From NCBI GenBank assembly GCA_003550305.1, contig QKYT01000466.1, forward strand, positions 52,095 through 86,133: a stretch of 34,039 nucleotides of DNA, in the 5' to 3' direction. Position 1 is the first letter of the stretch. Each line of letters starts with the position of its first letter. A program made the position numbers and the translations under genes. This DNA comes from Glomus cerebriforme (Eukaryota > Glomeromycota > Glomeromycetes > Glomerales > Glomeraceae). The notes below the pieces were generated by a model. It saw nothing but the letters and a program-made list of their open reading frames with translations. It was not told where the DNA came from and did no database searches. This document shows, in pieces, positions 21,516 through 31,428 of the stretch.

Positions 21516-22458
21516 ATAAACACTTTTTTTTGTATTTTCTAATGCATTATAATCTGCTGGTTTGCATAATCCCATATCAGTTATATACGTAGTACTTTTA
21601 TGTAGTATATTGCCAATATGTAAATCTCGATGAATTAAATTATTATCATGAATTTGATAAAGCCCAAATGCAATATCCAATAAATTTATAATTTTATCAT
21701 ACCAACTTAATTCATTATAACTTTTATCTAAATAATTTCGTAAACTTCCATTCTCTGCATAATCCAAAACCATCATATAATTTTTTGTGTCTGGATCTTG
21801 AGTTATTCCATAAAACCTAATAATAATATCACTTAAACTAACAAATTTATGATGTAATGTAATCTAAAATATATAATATTTAATAAAAAATACATTAGTA
21901 AAAATAATATTTCAAAATTTCATTAAATGGTAAATTAATTTATACCTCATTGATAAATTCTAATGAAATATTTTTTGAATTATTTAAACTTTTCAGTGCT
22001 ACTTCCTTATTAGGATCATATCGTTTCCAATTTTGATTTTCATTATCCCAATGATGTATAAATCCATCAATCCAATTTGCTTTATACACTTTGCCAAACC
22101 CGCCTTTTGCAATATATTTAATATCATAAAATCTATCATAAGGTATCCACTCTAATATTTTATAATATTTTTTTGCTGATAGCTGAGTATCTTGAATAAA
22201 TTTGTCAATATCATCATTACCACTAGTCCAATTTTTGAAATTTTGTTGAAAATATTTTTCTTTACATACATTACACCATTCATAACCAGTTTTAGGTTGT
22301 TTGCATTTTTCACATAAATCAAATCTTTTATAACGTTTTTTTAATTCTTCATTTAATATTAGTTTATCAATTAACAATTNTTGTTNTTCAGTTAAATTAT
22401 AATGGTCAAAATCTTTTATTTGTTCAAATACATCGTCACTGAGAAATTTTTGCTCCAT
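20616..22458 (-). CDS. Protein kinase with N-terminal Cys4 knuckle, partial
   Basis: Exon 1 (22458-21946) starts at ATG. Residues 49-65 carry C-x2-C-x9-C-x2-C, a small zinc-binding element seen in the N-termini of many Glomeromycotina kinases, followed by NFKNWTSGNDDID. The kinase domain starts near residue 110: glycine loop IAKGGFGKV (116-124), VALK with Lys156, and the alpha-C Glu in FINE. An 82-nt phase-0 intron (21945-21864) leads to exon 2 with YGITQDPDTKNYMMVL (hinge), catalytic loop IHRDLHIGNIL, and DMG in place of DFG (ITDMGLCKP). All residues needed for catalysis are present up to the gap at 21515. Two N bases (22380, 22386) affect codons near residue 26. The kinase resembles TKL-type receptor-free kinases of these fungi; its target is unknown. 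The end is lost in the gap. Confidence 0.85.
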
Positions 22459-23072
22459 AACATTACAAAATTAGGATATTTGACAGAGGATACAATACAC
22501 TTATTAAAGATTATAATATAAAATAGATTTTTTTTTTTTAAAAAAAAATTCTTATTTACGCCAACAAATTTTGTGTATCATTTTACAGTATTCAGTAAAT
22601 CATGCAGCTGCATTACGCTAACCTCATCTATTTTTATCATCAATCACATGCTTTAACATGAGTGAAAAAATTGAAATTGACCACTTTATTTATGAACTCG
22701 TATAGTATTAATACCAACACAGATTTGGAGAAAATGATGTTTCAATAATAATTTTAAAAAGAAAAGTTTGGATTCTTTTTCATGAGTGGACATAAGCAAA
22801 GTTTTATAATTTAGTCAGTAAACAGATGATGAAAAAATCACTTAGTAAAATGTCCATTATTGGTTTTACTATCTTTTTTGGTATTTTCTTAAAGAACAGA
22901 TAACAAAATAGAGAATAACAAAATTGTTGAAAAATCCGTTGTTGAAAGGACCTAGAAGAGTTTGCTAACTATTTCTTTATCATTGACAACTGGTCGTTCG
23001 TAATTCAAATTTTTTCTGGATTCACTTTAGACTTTGATATATACTCCAAAGTTTTTTTAGTTTGTTTCACCC
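22459..23072. other. Intergenic region upstream of the kinase
   Basis: AT-rich, with a T/A-tract inverted run at 22527-22550. A 25-codon ORF starting MKKSLSKMSI (from 22829) is hydrophobic but too short to call. Nothing else is supported. Confidence 0.35.
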
Positions 23073-24083
23073 ATGAAAGCAATATGGTTTATTGTATGTT
23101 GGCATATTCATGTTTTTGTTATGCCTATTTATTCAATCACATCTACAGTCGCGACCACGTCTAATAAAAACAATTCAAAAAAAAATCATTTATTTTCAGT
23201 CAGCGAGAATATTGCAAAAGAACTAATTGGAGAGCTTTTTGATGATCCAGATGAAAGATTCAATCAAGAAATAATGTTATAACTTGCTTTGTCCTGGCCG
23301 GTCTTTACGAAGTAAAACAGGAAGAGGAGACATATGACCGCTATGTTATGCATTTGATTATAATGGCAAAATTTGTTCTTAAAAATCGCAACAAAGCTAG
23401 CACGTCTGATTTCATTAAGTTCTACAATTTACAGCCAGAAACAAAAGATTATCCCTAAAAGAAACTGTTAGCACTTATTATATTAATTATGTTTCTGTTC
23501 TCTGCTCACATTAACAAAACAAAGGAAGAAAACGTGCTCTTCGAGGATTTATATATTGACGCATAAACAAAAAAACATAATTTTTTACTTGATTTTGAAG
23601 TATTGAAATATTTCGATGAACATTCTGAACTTAAGGGACACAAAGTCAGTATCTACAGTTATGAAACAAGAATTTATGATTAGTTATATGCATAATCGAT
23701 TGCTCAGTTGTATGAAATAGAGTTGGCTGAAATGAAAATACTAAAAACATATACGTTCTTAACTGACAACAAAGAATCCAAGAATATCATACTCGAGTAG
23801 AACATTTGGAAAGGGTTTGCGGGTTTAGAGGAAGTATTTTTTAAACTTAATGACGCAAGAACACAAGATATTGACTACACTTTGTTGGCTGATAAGTTTT
23901 TCGCATTGGAACAAAAAATCAACTCATTTTGGTTCCGATTTCAAAGTGAAACGAATCATAGACGGCTTGCTTTATAAACCAGTGGATTATTACTTTGTTG
24001 TTTTTTCGGTCCTTTTAGGACTTTTTACAGTAGTGCAGACAGTGACAGGAATAGTTTCTTTTATTTTCCAAGTAAAATCTTAA
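23073..24083 (+). pseudogene. Broken gene with TAA/TAG at several codons
   Basis: Three collinear parts are seen. N part (frame of 23073): ATG, a hydrophobic signal or membrane segment (residues about 5-24), then polar sequence with ENIAKELIGELFDD. Middle part (about 23255-23945) is in a different frame and stays collinear for about 230 codons, interrupted only by TAA 23456, TAA 23564, TAG 23681, TAA 23693 and TAG 23798; no TGA. C part returns to the first frame: KRIIDGLLYKPVDYY then a strong membrane helix (FVVFSVLLGLFTVVQTVTG) and a stop at 24081-24083. The layout suggests a membrane-anchored protein of roughly 330 aa. No family recognised. The two frame changes cancel. Short introns could explain one of them but not the stops. 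Confidence 0.6.
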
Positions 24084-24142
24084 AATTTTCTCCTTATATG
24101 AATTTACACTTAAACTAGGCGTTTATAATACTACGCCCACTA

Positions 24143-24515
24143 TAGATGTCAAATCAAATTTTTCGTTGAACGAAAAAAGTTACACCAAAATTAAAAATTA
24201 AATTTTGAACATTTTTTAATTAAAGTTCGTTTGTTTTATTTAGTAAATCCTTATTAAATCATAGTGTATTAATATTTGCTGTTGATATTTTTATTGTCAA
24301 ATTTTGAGGCATAAAATCATCATATTTATTTTTATTTTTTATTTTTTTAACTAAGTTTGAAGTATTTATTATAATAATAAGTAAAATACGCAATTACATA
24401 AAGTAGAAAATAGATACTAAAGTTAATAAACTAAAAGAATATTATTTACGTTTACCACCGTGTATTCAACTAATAAACAATCGCTGAGATGCATGACGTT
24501 AACCTATCGTGTATG
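24143..24515. repeat. Orphan copy of the hydrolase upstream region
   Basis: Blocks GTTACACCAAAATTA, AATATTTGCTGTTG (24271), GTAAAATACGCAATTACAT (24381-24399) and ACAATCGCTGAGAT (24478) repeat the sequence at 14980-15215 in the same order and direction. No hydrolase remains lie on the left, where its gene should be. An insertion of about 60 bp separates the last two blocks compared with the 15 kb copy. Confidence 0.65.
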
Positions 24516-24660
24516 CACATTTAGACCATAAAAATTATCGTTGTCCGACCTTTTTTGACTAAACAAACAGAGGTAAGGAATTTTTTACATCATTCCATAA
24601 CGATAATTTTATAAAATAGGCATTATACTGGTATTATGTATTATATGGCATTGCATAAGT
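24516..24660. other. Spacer with an inverted repeat
   Basis: AAAATTATCGTT (about 24533-24544) and AACGATAATTTT (about 24600-24611) form a perfect 12-bp inverted repeat with a loop of about 55 nt. No gene context explains it. Confidence 0.4.
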
Positions 24661-24720
24661 GAAAACACTATTAATACATGATCATCATAGTGTTGGCTTA
24701 TGCGTTAAAGTACATAATTC

Positions 24721-24746
24721 AAAAAAAAAAAAAAAAAAAAAAAAAA
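24721..24746. repeat. Poly-A tract of about 26 bases
   Basis: A homopolymer run present in the left unit but absent from the matching position of the right unit (about 28064). Confidence 0.9.
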
Positions 24747-25380
24747 TATGAAACTTTCGATCGACAAACAAGATCGGAAAAAAAATGATGCTGTAACGCT
24801 GTAACAGCTAACACGACACGAATCTTTTTCTCTTGTTTAGAGAAAATTTATCTTCCTGTCCTTTATCTCATAAAAATTTACCTAAACTTTACCTTTCCAT
24901 ACGTCTAATTTCACAGTTAACTTGTAAAATTGAGTCAAACATCGACCATTGACCAGTTTCGAGAGCATTACATGTAATCAATGGTTTTTATTTTAGTTAA
25001 ATAGAAGTTGTCTCACATTTGAATGTGATGCGAATTACTTTTTAAGTAACCTCATTTTAATATAATATTTGATTATTTGTTCAATTAAAACATTATATAA
25101 ATATCGTTAGATTGCAAAATTGAGTGACTATGTAGACCACCTTATTCAATTTGAATTCATAATTCGTAAAAATTTGATAAAGTCAAATACATAAAAATTT
25201 CACCGCATTATCTATCATCGTATACGGTTGCATGATTTATTTGTTATGAATAAATAATTATTAAAATATTAAAACTTCAAATTAAACATCATAAGATATT
25301 GCACAATTTTGCAATCAGCTGTAAATTCTACCAACTGAAGTATAATTGTAGGAAAATAAAGCCTTTATTTTTCTACTAGA

Positions 25381-25581
25381 TAGAGTTTAGAACCGGTTTG
25401 TAAAAACCGGTTTATATCCGGTTGATCGTTTGGACCCGAATTTAAATATAGCCGGGATTAGCCTATAAAATCGACGATAAGTTGTGATCAGTTTAACATA
25501 ACTGATCAACCAATAAAGTTATGCTTGGTAACGATTTTAATACAAACCGGTTTCAAAAAACGAAACCGGTTCTAAACTCTA
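25381..25581. mobile_element. Foldback/TIR element rich in AACCGGTT
   Basis: Ends 25381-25399 and 25563-25581 are perfect 19-bp inverted copies (TAGAGTTTAGAACCGGTTT). The interior holds further AACCGGTT palindromes, a perfect hairpin GATCAGTT/AACTGATC around 25487-25510, and an AAAATCG/CGATTTT pair, so the whole 200 bp can fold back. Its tandem paralogue near 28632-28651 lacks it. The direct repeat AAATAAAGCC (25354-25363 and 25581-25590) flanks a slightly larger interval and may be the target duplication; a TA duplication at the TIR tips is the alternative. No coding capacity. Confidence 0.65.
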
Positions 25582-25810
25582 AATAAAGCCACATTGTACA
25601 AGCTTATCGCTATAAACATCCTTCATTCAAGAACTACCAAATCAATCAAATCATTTACCAAATTAACCAATTGCGTCACGTAATTAAATTAGCGTAAATT
25701 ATCTGTTTATAAAGTTTGAGTACAAAGTTTTAAAGTTTGATGACGTGAAAACATATATATGATATCATTTTTAAGGCGGAATTTTATGCTAAACTTGAAC
25801 TCTAGCATAA

Positions 25811-26815
25811 ATGGCAGAAGGTTATCCACAGTTCTTACATAAATTATTAGAACCTATACCTCAGTATGTATTAAGTTGTTTACCAGCTATAGCCATAATT
25901 GGAGCATCTCCAATGAACAAGTTTACCCAAAAGTTGACATGGGTATTTCTCTGTCTTGGCTGCCATTTGTAGGGTTATTTTACGCCCTGAATGTAGAAAA
26001 GGAATCACACTGTATATATTGGCTTTCATCGGTAAAATATTTTATCAAAATCAAAAATGGAAAGCATCAACAAATCGAATATAGACCTTTCGGAGTTCAT
26101 ACTATGAAACTGAACGAAAATAATAATGATGAGATAATGACAAATATAAAACAATGCACAGTAAAAGCATCAGTGTTAGAAAGATTGTCATCATTGGTAT
26201 CAGCTTACTATATAGTAGTCGGTTCATTGGCAGGAATTTCCATGGTGACGGGATCGGTTGTCTGTGAGAGTTGGCCATATATTCCATCATTATTATCCTG
26301 GACAATTCCAGCACTCTGTATGAGAATATTTTCGGGGGACCAAATAGTTAAAGATCCTAATGAGGTGTTTGAAGTTCCTGCTGAGCCAAATCCTAATGAT
26401 ATGGATAATGTGGAAAATGGGGATAATAGAAATCAAATAATTATGGATGACATCTCGCTCGAGTGGTGATAAAAAACAAAAATGGTTTACTGTTACGATA
26501 ACTGCTTTTATATCAATATTATATCCTTGGATAGCGGTATTTCACACCCCCGATTGGATATTTTTGTCGGAGCAAATATAACACAATATTCTGTGTCATA
26601 TGGTCATTTAACAGTGCATTAGCATATTTATTCCACTTGAAAGGGGAACGAGACTTAGATCAGTCAATCGAAAAATTTGTTTATGTTTGGTTTTCTCTTT
26701 GGGGTTTTATAGTAGCAATTCTATTGTTTATTCTAGCATTATTAACCAATAATAACGAATGGTGGGTGGGATGTTCGGATCTTCTTGTGATATTTCGAGT
26801 ATAGGATGCATTTGA
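25811..26815 (+). pseudogene. Membrane-protein pseudogene (left copy)
   Basis: This is the counterpart of the intact gene at 28870-29883. It starts ATGGCAGAAGG and follows the paralogue for about 50 codons, then loses one C near 25964 (TGCCATT versus TGCCCATT), giving an immediate TAG. The shifted frame stays open to 26469, preserving the central part (CTVKASVLERLSSL, ISMVTGSVVCESWP). A 4-bp insertion in the acidic loop (about 26458) and a loss of about 11 bp near 26540 break the last membrane segments. The final codons and stop (26813-26815) align with the intact copy. Flanks are equally conserved, so the promoter may still be active. Confidence 0.85.
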
Positions 26816-27995
26816 AAATTTAAAATAGAAAATTTTATTTCACGACCAATAAATTTGATGGCAGAATAGTGCCGTTCGTCATATATTTTTAGGTATATTG
26901 GTATATTAAACTTTTTTTACAATGTATGATTAACTTATTTATAATGCAATACTTCCTAGCTTTCAGGAGTTTGGTCAAATCTACAGAAATTTCTTATACA
27001 TGTGGGTTTATTATCAATATTATTATTTTTAATGGAAAATAAATTATATTGTATGATTATATTATGAAATTATCGCATATATTCAAACTGTATCTAAAGA
27101 TGGTGCTTAATCATCAAATAATAATTTCTATAGTTCTAATCTAAGAAATGTGATATTGTGATGATCGACATTAATTCTTATGGTTCGTCGCATTACCAAT
27201 AACACATCTATTTAATAGGAGCTATATCGTTCTTGAAACGACCCTATCACATAACTCATACTTAAAAGTATTTTTTTTTCAGCAAATTTTCTTTAATGTT
27301 AGAAAGATGTTCGGACCGTAAATAATAATAATAAATATAATAAATAATAAATAAATAAATATTTATTTTGCTGATCTTAATAATTTTAAGTTAGAGCGGT
27401 CATATGAATATTTTATTTGTTTAATCATTATTAATTAATAAAACCAAAAATTCATAGATAATAAAGATAATCTCATCTATCATGATAATCTGTGTTGGAT
27501 TCATTTTTTTTGGAAGTTCTTAACATCCAGAATGTAATACAAAATAAAGGTTTAAACTGCATTCCGAGTTCCAACAAATAATGTCGCCTATTGATTTGTA
27601 ATTATATTTGTGAATACTAATACTCGTTCAGGATTTGTTCTATATTCATTTTGTATTCGTCCTGTATTCTGGTATTTTTTTCATTCAATTTTTTTAGGAA
27701 CACAATTTTAGCTATGAGAACGCATTTTATTTTAACGCCTTGGGATAGTAACATACTTTGTTGGATACTGTATAATTAAATGAAGACTGCTAGCAAATGT
27801 AAATTATTAAATGTCAAAATAACTAAAATCTGCTAGTATTATATATCTCATAGATTTCAAAACTCTCTTCTAGTACAAAACAAAAGAATCTATTATAAAA
27901 TATTTTGGTGTAACTCGTTTTCAGCGTAAAACTGACTTTATTTTATTATCTTATCAAAAAAAAAGGTTTCATTCACTATTAATACTTTATGTATG
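26816..27995. other. Downstream flank of left membrane-gene unit
   Basis: Duplicated at 29884-30992. It holds conserved stretches such as ACGACCAATAAATTT and TATTTATTTTGCTGATCTTA, but no ORF on either strand is conserved between the two copies, so it is probably non-coding 3' flank. Confidence 0.55.
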
Positions 27996-28639
27996 AGTAA
28001 AAACAATATTAACACATGATCATCATAGTGTTTGGCTTGTAATGTATTACATACAGTACATAACTTTCGATCGATAATCTAGACTGAAAAGAATGATGCT
28101 TTTACGCAGTAACAGCTAATATAACATCGAATCTTTTTCTTTCTTTTTGAGCAAATTTATCCTCCTGACCTTTACCTCATAAAAACCTACCTAAACTTTA
28201 TCTTTTCCATACGTCGAATTCACAACAAACTTATAAAATTGAGTAAATCATCCAGTTTCGAGAGAACATATACGATCAATGGATCAATATATGGGTTTAT
28301 TTTTGTTAAATAAATAGTTTCTATCTCACATTCTAGTGTGACATTAATTACTTTTTAAGTAAACTCATTTAGTTTAATTTCAATCAAATCATACAAGGGT
28401 TCTCAATATACTTCTCCACCGCCTTCTCCTTTATATATCGTTAGTAGATTGTAAAAATTTGATAAAGACGTCGAAATAATGACAAATTGCGTGATTTAAT
28501 TTTTAAAATTTCATCGCATTTTCTATCTGCCATCATCATATACAGTCGCCTTATTTATTTATTATGAATCGATAATTTATTAAAATATTAAAGGTTCAAA
28601 CTAAAAATCACAAGGTAGCGCACAATTTTGCATTTTAAG

Positions 28640-28869
28640 AAGAATAAAGCCACATTGTATATTATTAACACTATAAACACCCCTCATTAAAACTACCAAA
28701 TCGATCAAATCATTTACCAAATTAAATCAATTGCATCACATAATGAAATTAACTTCTCAAAAGGTAAATTATAAAGTATGGTACAAAGTTTTAAAGTTTA
28801 ATACGTGAAAATATATAAATATGATATGTTTTAAGGCGGAATTTTATACTAAACTTGAATTTTAGCATA
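28640..28869 (+). promoter_or_regulatory. Conserved upstream region of the membrane-protein genes
   Basis: The 120 bp before ATG are well kept between copies. TACAAAGTTTTAAAGTTT, a CGTGAAAA.ATATA segment, GATAT and AAGGCGGAATTTTAT.CTAAACTTGAA occur at the same distance from both start codons (25725-25810 and 28785-28869). This conservation, better than in the neighbouring DNA, marks the likely promoter and 5' leader. TATA-like ATATATAAATATGATAT lies about 50 nt upstream of the ATG. Confidence 0.45.
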
Positions 28870-29883
28870 ATGGCAAAGGATTACTATCCACAGCTCTTAT
28901 CTGAATTATTAGAACCTATACCTCAGTACGTATTAGGTTGCTTACCAGCTATAGCCATAATAGGAGCATCTCCAATGAATAAGTTTACAAAAAAGCTGAC
29001 ATGGGTATTTCTCTGTCTTGGCTGCCCATTTATAGGGCTATTTTACACCCTCAATGTAGGAAAGGGATCACGCTGTATATATTGGCTTCCATCAGTAAAT
29101 TATTTTATCAAAATTAAAGATGAAAAACATCATCAAATCGACTATAGACCCTTCGGACTTCATACTATGACACTGAACGAAAATAATAATGATGAGATAA
29201 TGGCAAATATAAAACGATGTACAGCAAAAGCATCTGTGTTAGAAAGATTGATATCATTTGTATCAGTATACTATATAGTAGTCGGTTTATCGGCAGGAAT
29301 ATCCATGGTAACGAGACCGATTGTCTGTGAGAGATGGCCACATATCCCATCATTATTTTCCTGGACAATTCCAGCACTCTATATAAGAATATTTTCGGGG
29401 GATCTAGTAGTTAGAGATCCTTATGAGGAGTTTGGAGAACCTCCTGCTCTCGTACAAGACCCTAATAATATGGATAATATGGAAAATGGGAATAGAAGAA
29501 ATCAAATAATTATGGATGACATCTCGGATGATGATAAAAGACAAAAATTGTTTACTGTTACGATAACTGCTTTTATATCAATAATTTATCCTTGGATAAC
29601 TGTAATTTTGGCCTATTTCACGCCTCCGGTTGGATATTTATGTCGGAGCAAATATATCACAGTATTCTGTGTCATATGGTCATTTAACAGTGCATTAGCA
29701 TATTTTTTCCACGTGAAAGGAGAAAAAAAATTAATCGGTAAAAGGACACATTTATGGTTTTCTTTTTGTGGTGTTATAGTAGCAATTTTTTTGTTTATTT
29801 TAGCCTTATTAACCAATAATGACGAATGGTGGGTGGATATGTTCGGATCTTCTTGTACTATTTCGAAAAAAGGATGCATTTGA
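28870..29883 (+). CDS. Multi-pass membrane protein, 337 aa
   Basis: An intact ORF. The start chosen is ATG 28870, because it matches the paralogue at 25811 and the conserved leader; upstream in-frame codons lack ATG. Hydrophobic segments lie at residues about 17-34, 43-62, 116-135, 147-164, 227-250, 262-280 and 294-315, so 6-7 membrane helices are likely. A basic loop (63-115, YFIKIKDEKHHQ) and a long acidic loop (166-222, rich in Asp/Glu/Asn, ending MDDISDDDKR) probably lie on the same side. The tail has two Cys (residues 329 and 336). I do not recognise the family; no transporter or receptor signature (DRY, NPA, MFS motifs) is visible. It appears lineage-specific. The tandem neighbour on the left is a frameshifted copy. 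Confidence 0.8.
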   Translation: MAKDYYPQLLSELLEPIPQYVLGCLPAIAIIGASPMNKFTKKLTWVFLCLGCPFIGLFYTLNVGKGSRCIYWLPSVNYFIKIKDEKHHQIDYRPFGLHTMTLNENNNDEIMANIKRCTAKASVLERLISFVSVYYIVVGLSAGISMVTRPIVCERWPHIPSLFSWTIPALYIRIFSGDLVVRDPYEEFGEPPALVQDPNNMDNMENGNRRNQIIMDDISDDDKRQKLFTVTITAFISIIYPWITVILAYFTPPVGYLCRSKYITVFCVIWSFNSALAYFFHVKGEKKLIGKRTHLWFSFCGVIVAIFLFILALLTNNDEWWVDMFGSSCTISKKGCI

Positions 29884-30992
29884 AAATTTAAAATAGAAAT
29901 TTTTATTTCACGACCAATAAATTTAAAGATAGGATAGTGCCGTTCCTCATATATTTTTAGATATATTGGTATATTAAACTTTTTTGCAATGTATGATTAA
30001 CTTATTTATATTTAGCAATACTTCTTAGCTTCTGGGAGTTTGGTTAAGTCTACAGAAATTTCTTTATTTTCTTATACATGTATAAAATACGAGTTTTTAT
30101 TATTTGGAAAATAAAAATCTGCATATTATTATTTAAATTTTTATATTACTATATTGCGATTTTCGCATATATTCAAGCAGTAACTAGGATGGTGCTGAAG
30201 CATTACATAACACGTTATATTAATTGTATTACAGAGCTTAATTCCTATTGGTCGTCGCATTATTCCTAACACATTTATTTGATAGGAGTTACATTGTTCT
30301 TGAAACGTCCCTATCAATAACTCATACTTAAAAATATTTTTTGAATTGTATTTTATTGGTAAATACAATACTTTGGGAAAATATTATTTTTACTGAAATT
30401 AGAAAGATGTTTCCGAAATAAATAAATAATAAATATTTATTTTGCTGATCTTATTAATTTTAAGATAGAGCGGTCATATGAATATTAAATAATAAAACCC
30501 AAATTTCATATGATGATGATTCATCTATCGGGATAACCAATTTTGGATTCATTTTTTGGAGGTTCTTGACATCTAGAACAAGTTCCAACCAATTATCGCT
30601 ATTTTCAAGATAATGTCGCGATTGTCGCCAATTGATTTGAAATTACATTTGTGAATACCAATAATCGGTCAGTTCTCGTACAGAATTTGTTCTATATTTC
30701 ATTCTGAATTCATCCTGTATTTTGGTATTTTTTTTTTCATTCAAATATGTTATTTTAGCCATGAAGACACATAAAAAAATGTTGGTTGTTGTTATCTATC
30801 TAAATAATTTTTACTTTAGCGACCTGGGATAGAAACCTACTTTGTTGGATACTGTATAATTAAATAAAACTGCTGGCAAATAAAATGTCAAAATATGAAA
30901 CAAGAGAATCATAAGATATTTTGATTTTCAGTTTAACAAACTGGTTTTATTTTATTATCAAAAAAAGAATCTAATTCATTCACTATTAATAC

Positions 30993-31428
30993 CTCTGTAT
31001 ATCGATAAACCTGATTAATTGTAGTACGAAAATCTATCTACTAAAAAAATCCATCTACTAATATAAATAATTAAAAAATATAAAAAAACTAAAAAAATTC
31101 ATTCTCGCTCTTGAACAGCAAATCACTGATGGACTTTGAATTGTGCAACGCGGACAAATCACGCACCACTTTTTTGATAAGGCCGGGCAAAAAAAATTTT
31201 TAGATTCTTGTGACCCGGCCGCCCCAGTTTTACAAAAATTCATGGATTTTTTTTTTATAGTAAATTTTTTTATCACGTGACTTTACATATTAAAAATCGC
31301 AAAATATCAGATATAGCGTTATACTTTATTATATAACAAATTTTTACATATTATTTTCGTTGCCTTTTTGTTACTTTGAACTTNGTATCCTTAACACGTT
31401 TTTTATTGCTTGAAACTGATGTAGAAAG
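30993..31428. other. Intergenic region with GC-contrasting repeat scrap
   Basis: ATCTATCTACTA/ATCCATCTACTA are close direct repeats at about 31032 and 31049. Bases 31095-31250 include CGCGGACAAATCACGC and the inverted pair GGCCGGG (31181)/CCCGGCC (31213), and differ from AT-rich surroundings. The - strand ORF 31058-31276 reads through this repeat and has no recognised domain. Confidence 0.4.

Larger units (their letters stand above)
24661..30992. repeat. Tandem duplication of about 3 kb
   Basis: The left unit (about 24661-27985) and right unit (about 27996-30992) share upstream DNA, the membrane-protein gene and about 1.1 kb of downstream DNA in the same order. Landmarks: CATGATCATCATAGTGTT at 24677 and 28015; the gene start at 25811 and 28870; the stop at 26813 and 29881; TTCACTATTAATAC at 27972 and 30979. 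The left unit is longer because of an insertion of about 260 bp near 25.3-25.6 kb. Divergence is substantial, so the event is not very recent. Confidence 0.85.

Noticed and set aside
20498..21776. Long ORFs of 312-391 codons across 20.6-21.5 kb
   Set aside because: Most of their length is N; only the kinase exon right of the gap has real coding signal.
24666..24677. CACTATTAATAC at the three duplication borders as an exact recombination site
   Set aside because: Alignment of the flanks shows the first occurrence corresponds to AACAATATTAACAC near 28.0 kb, not to the 27,974 copy, so the three-way match is partly coincidence.
26102..26314. 70-codon - strand ORF also present at 29165-29377
   Set aside because: It is conserved only because it is antisense to the duplicated membrane-protein gene; composition and frame follow the sense gene.
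31058..31276. 72-codon Cys-containing - strand ORF
   Set aside because: It spans a repeat scrap with an inverted GGCCGGG/CCCGGCC pair and shows no domain.
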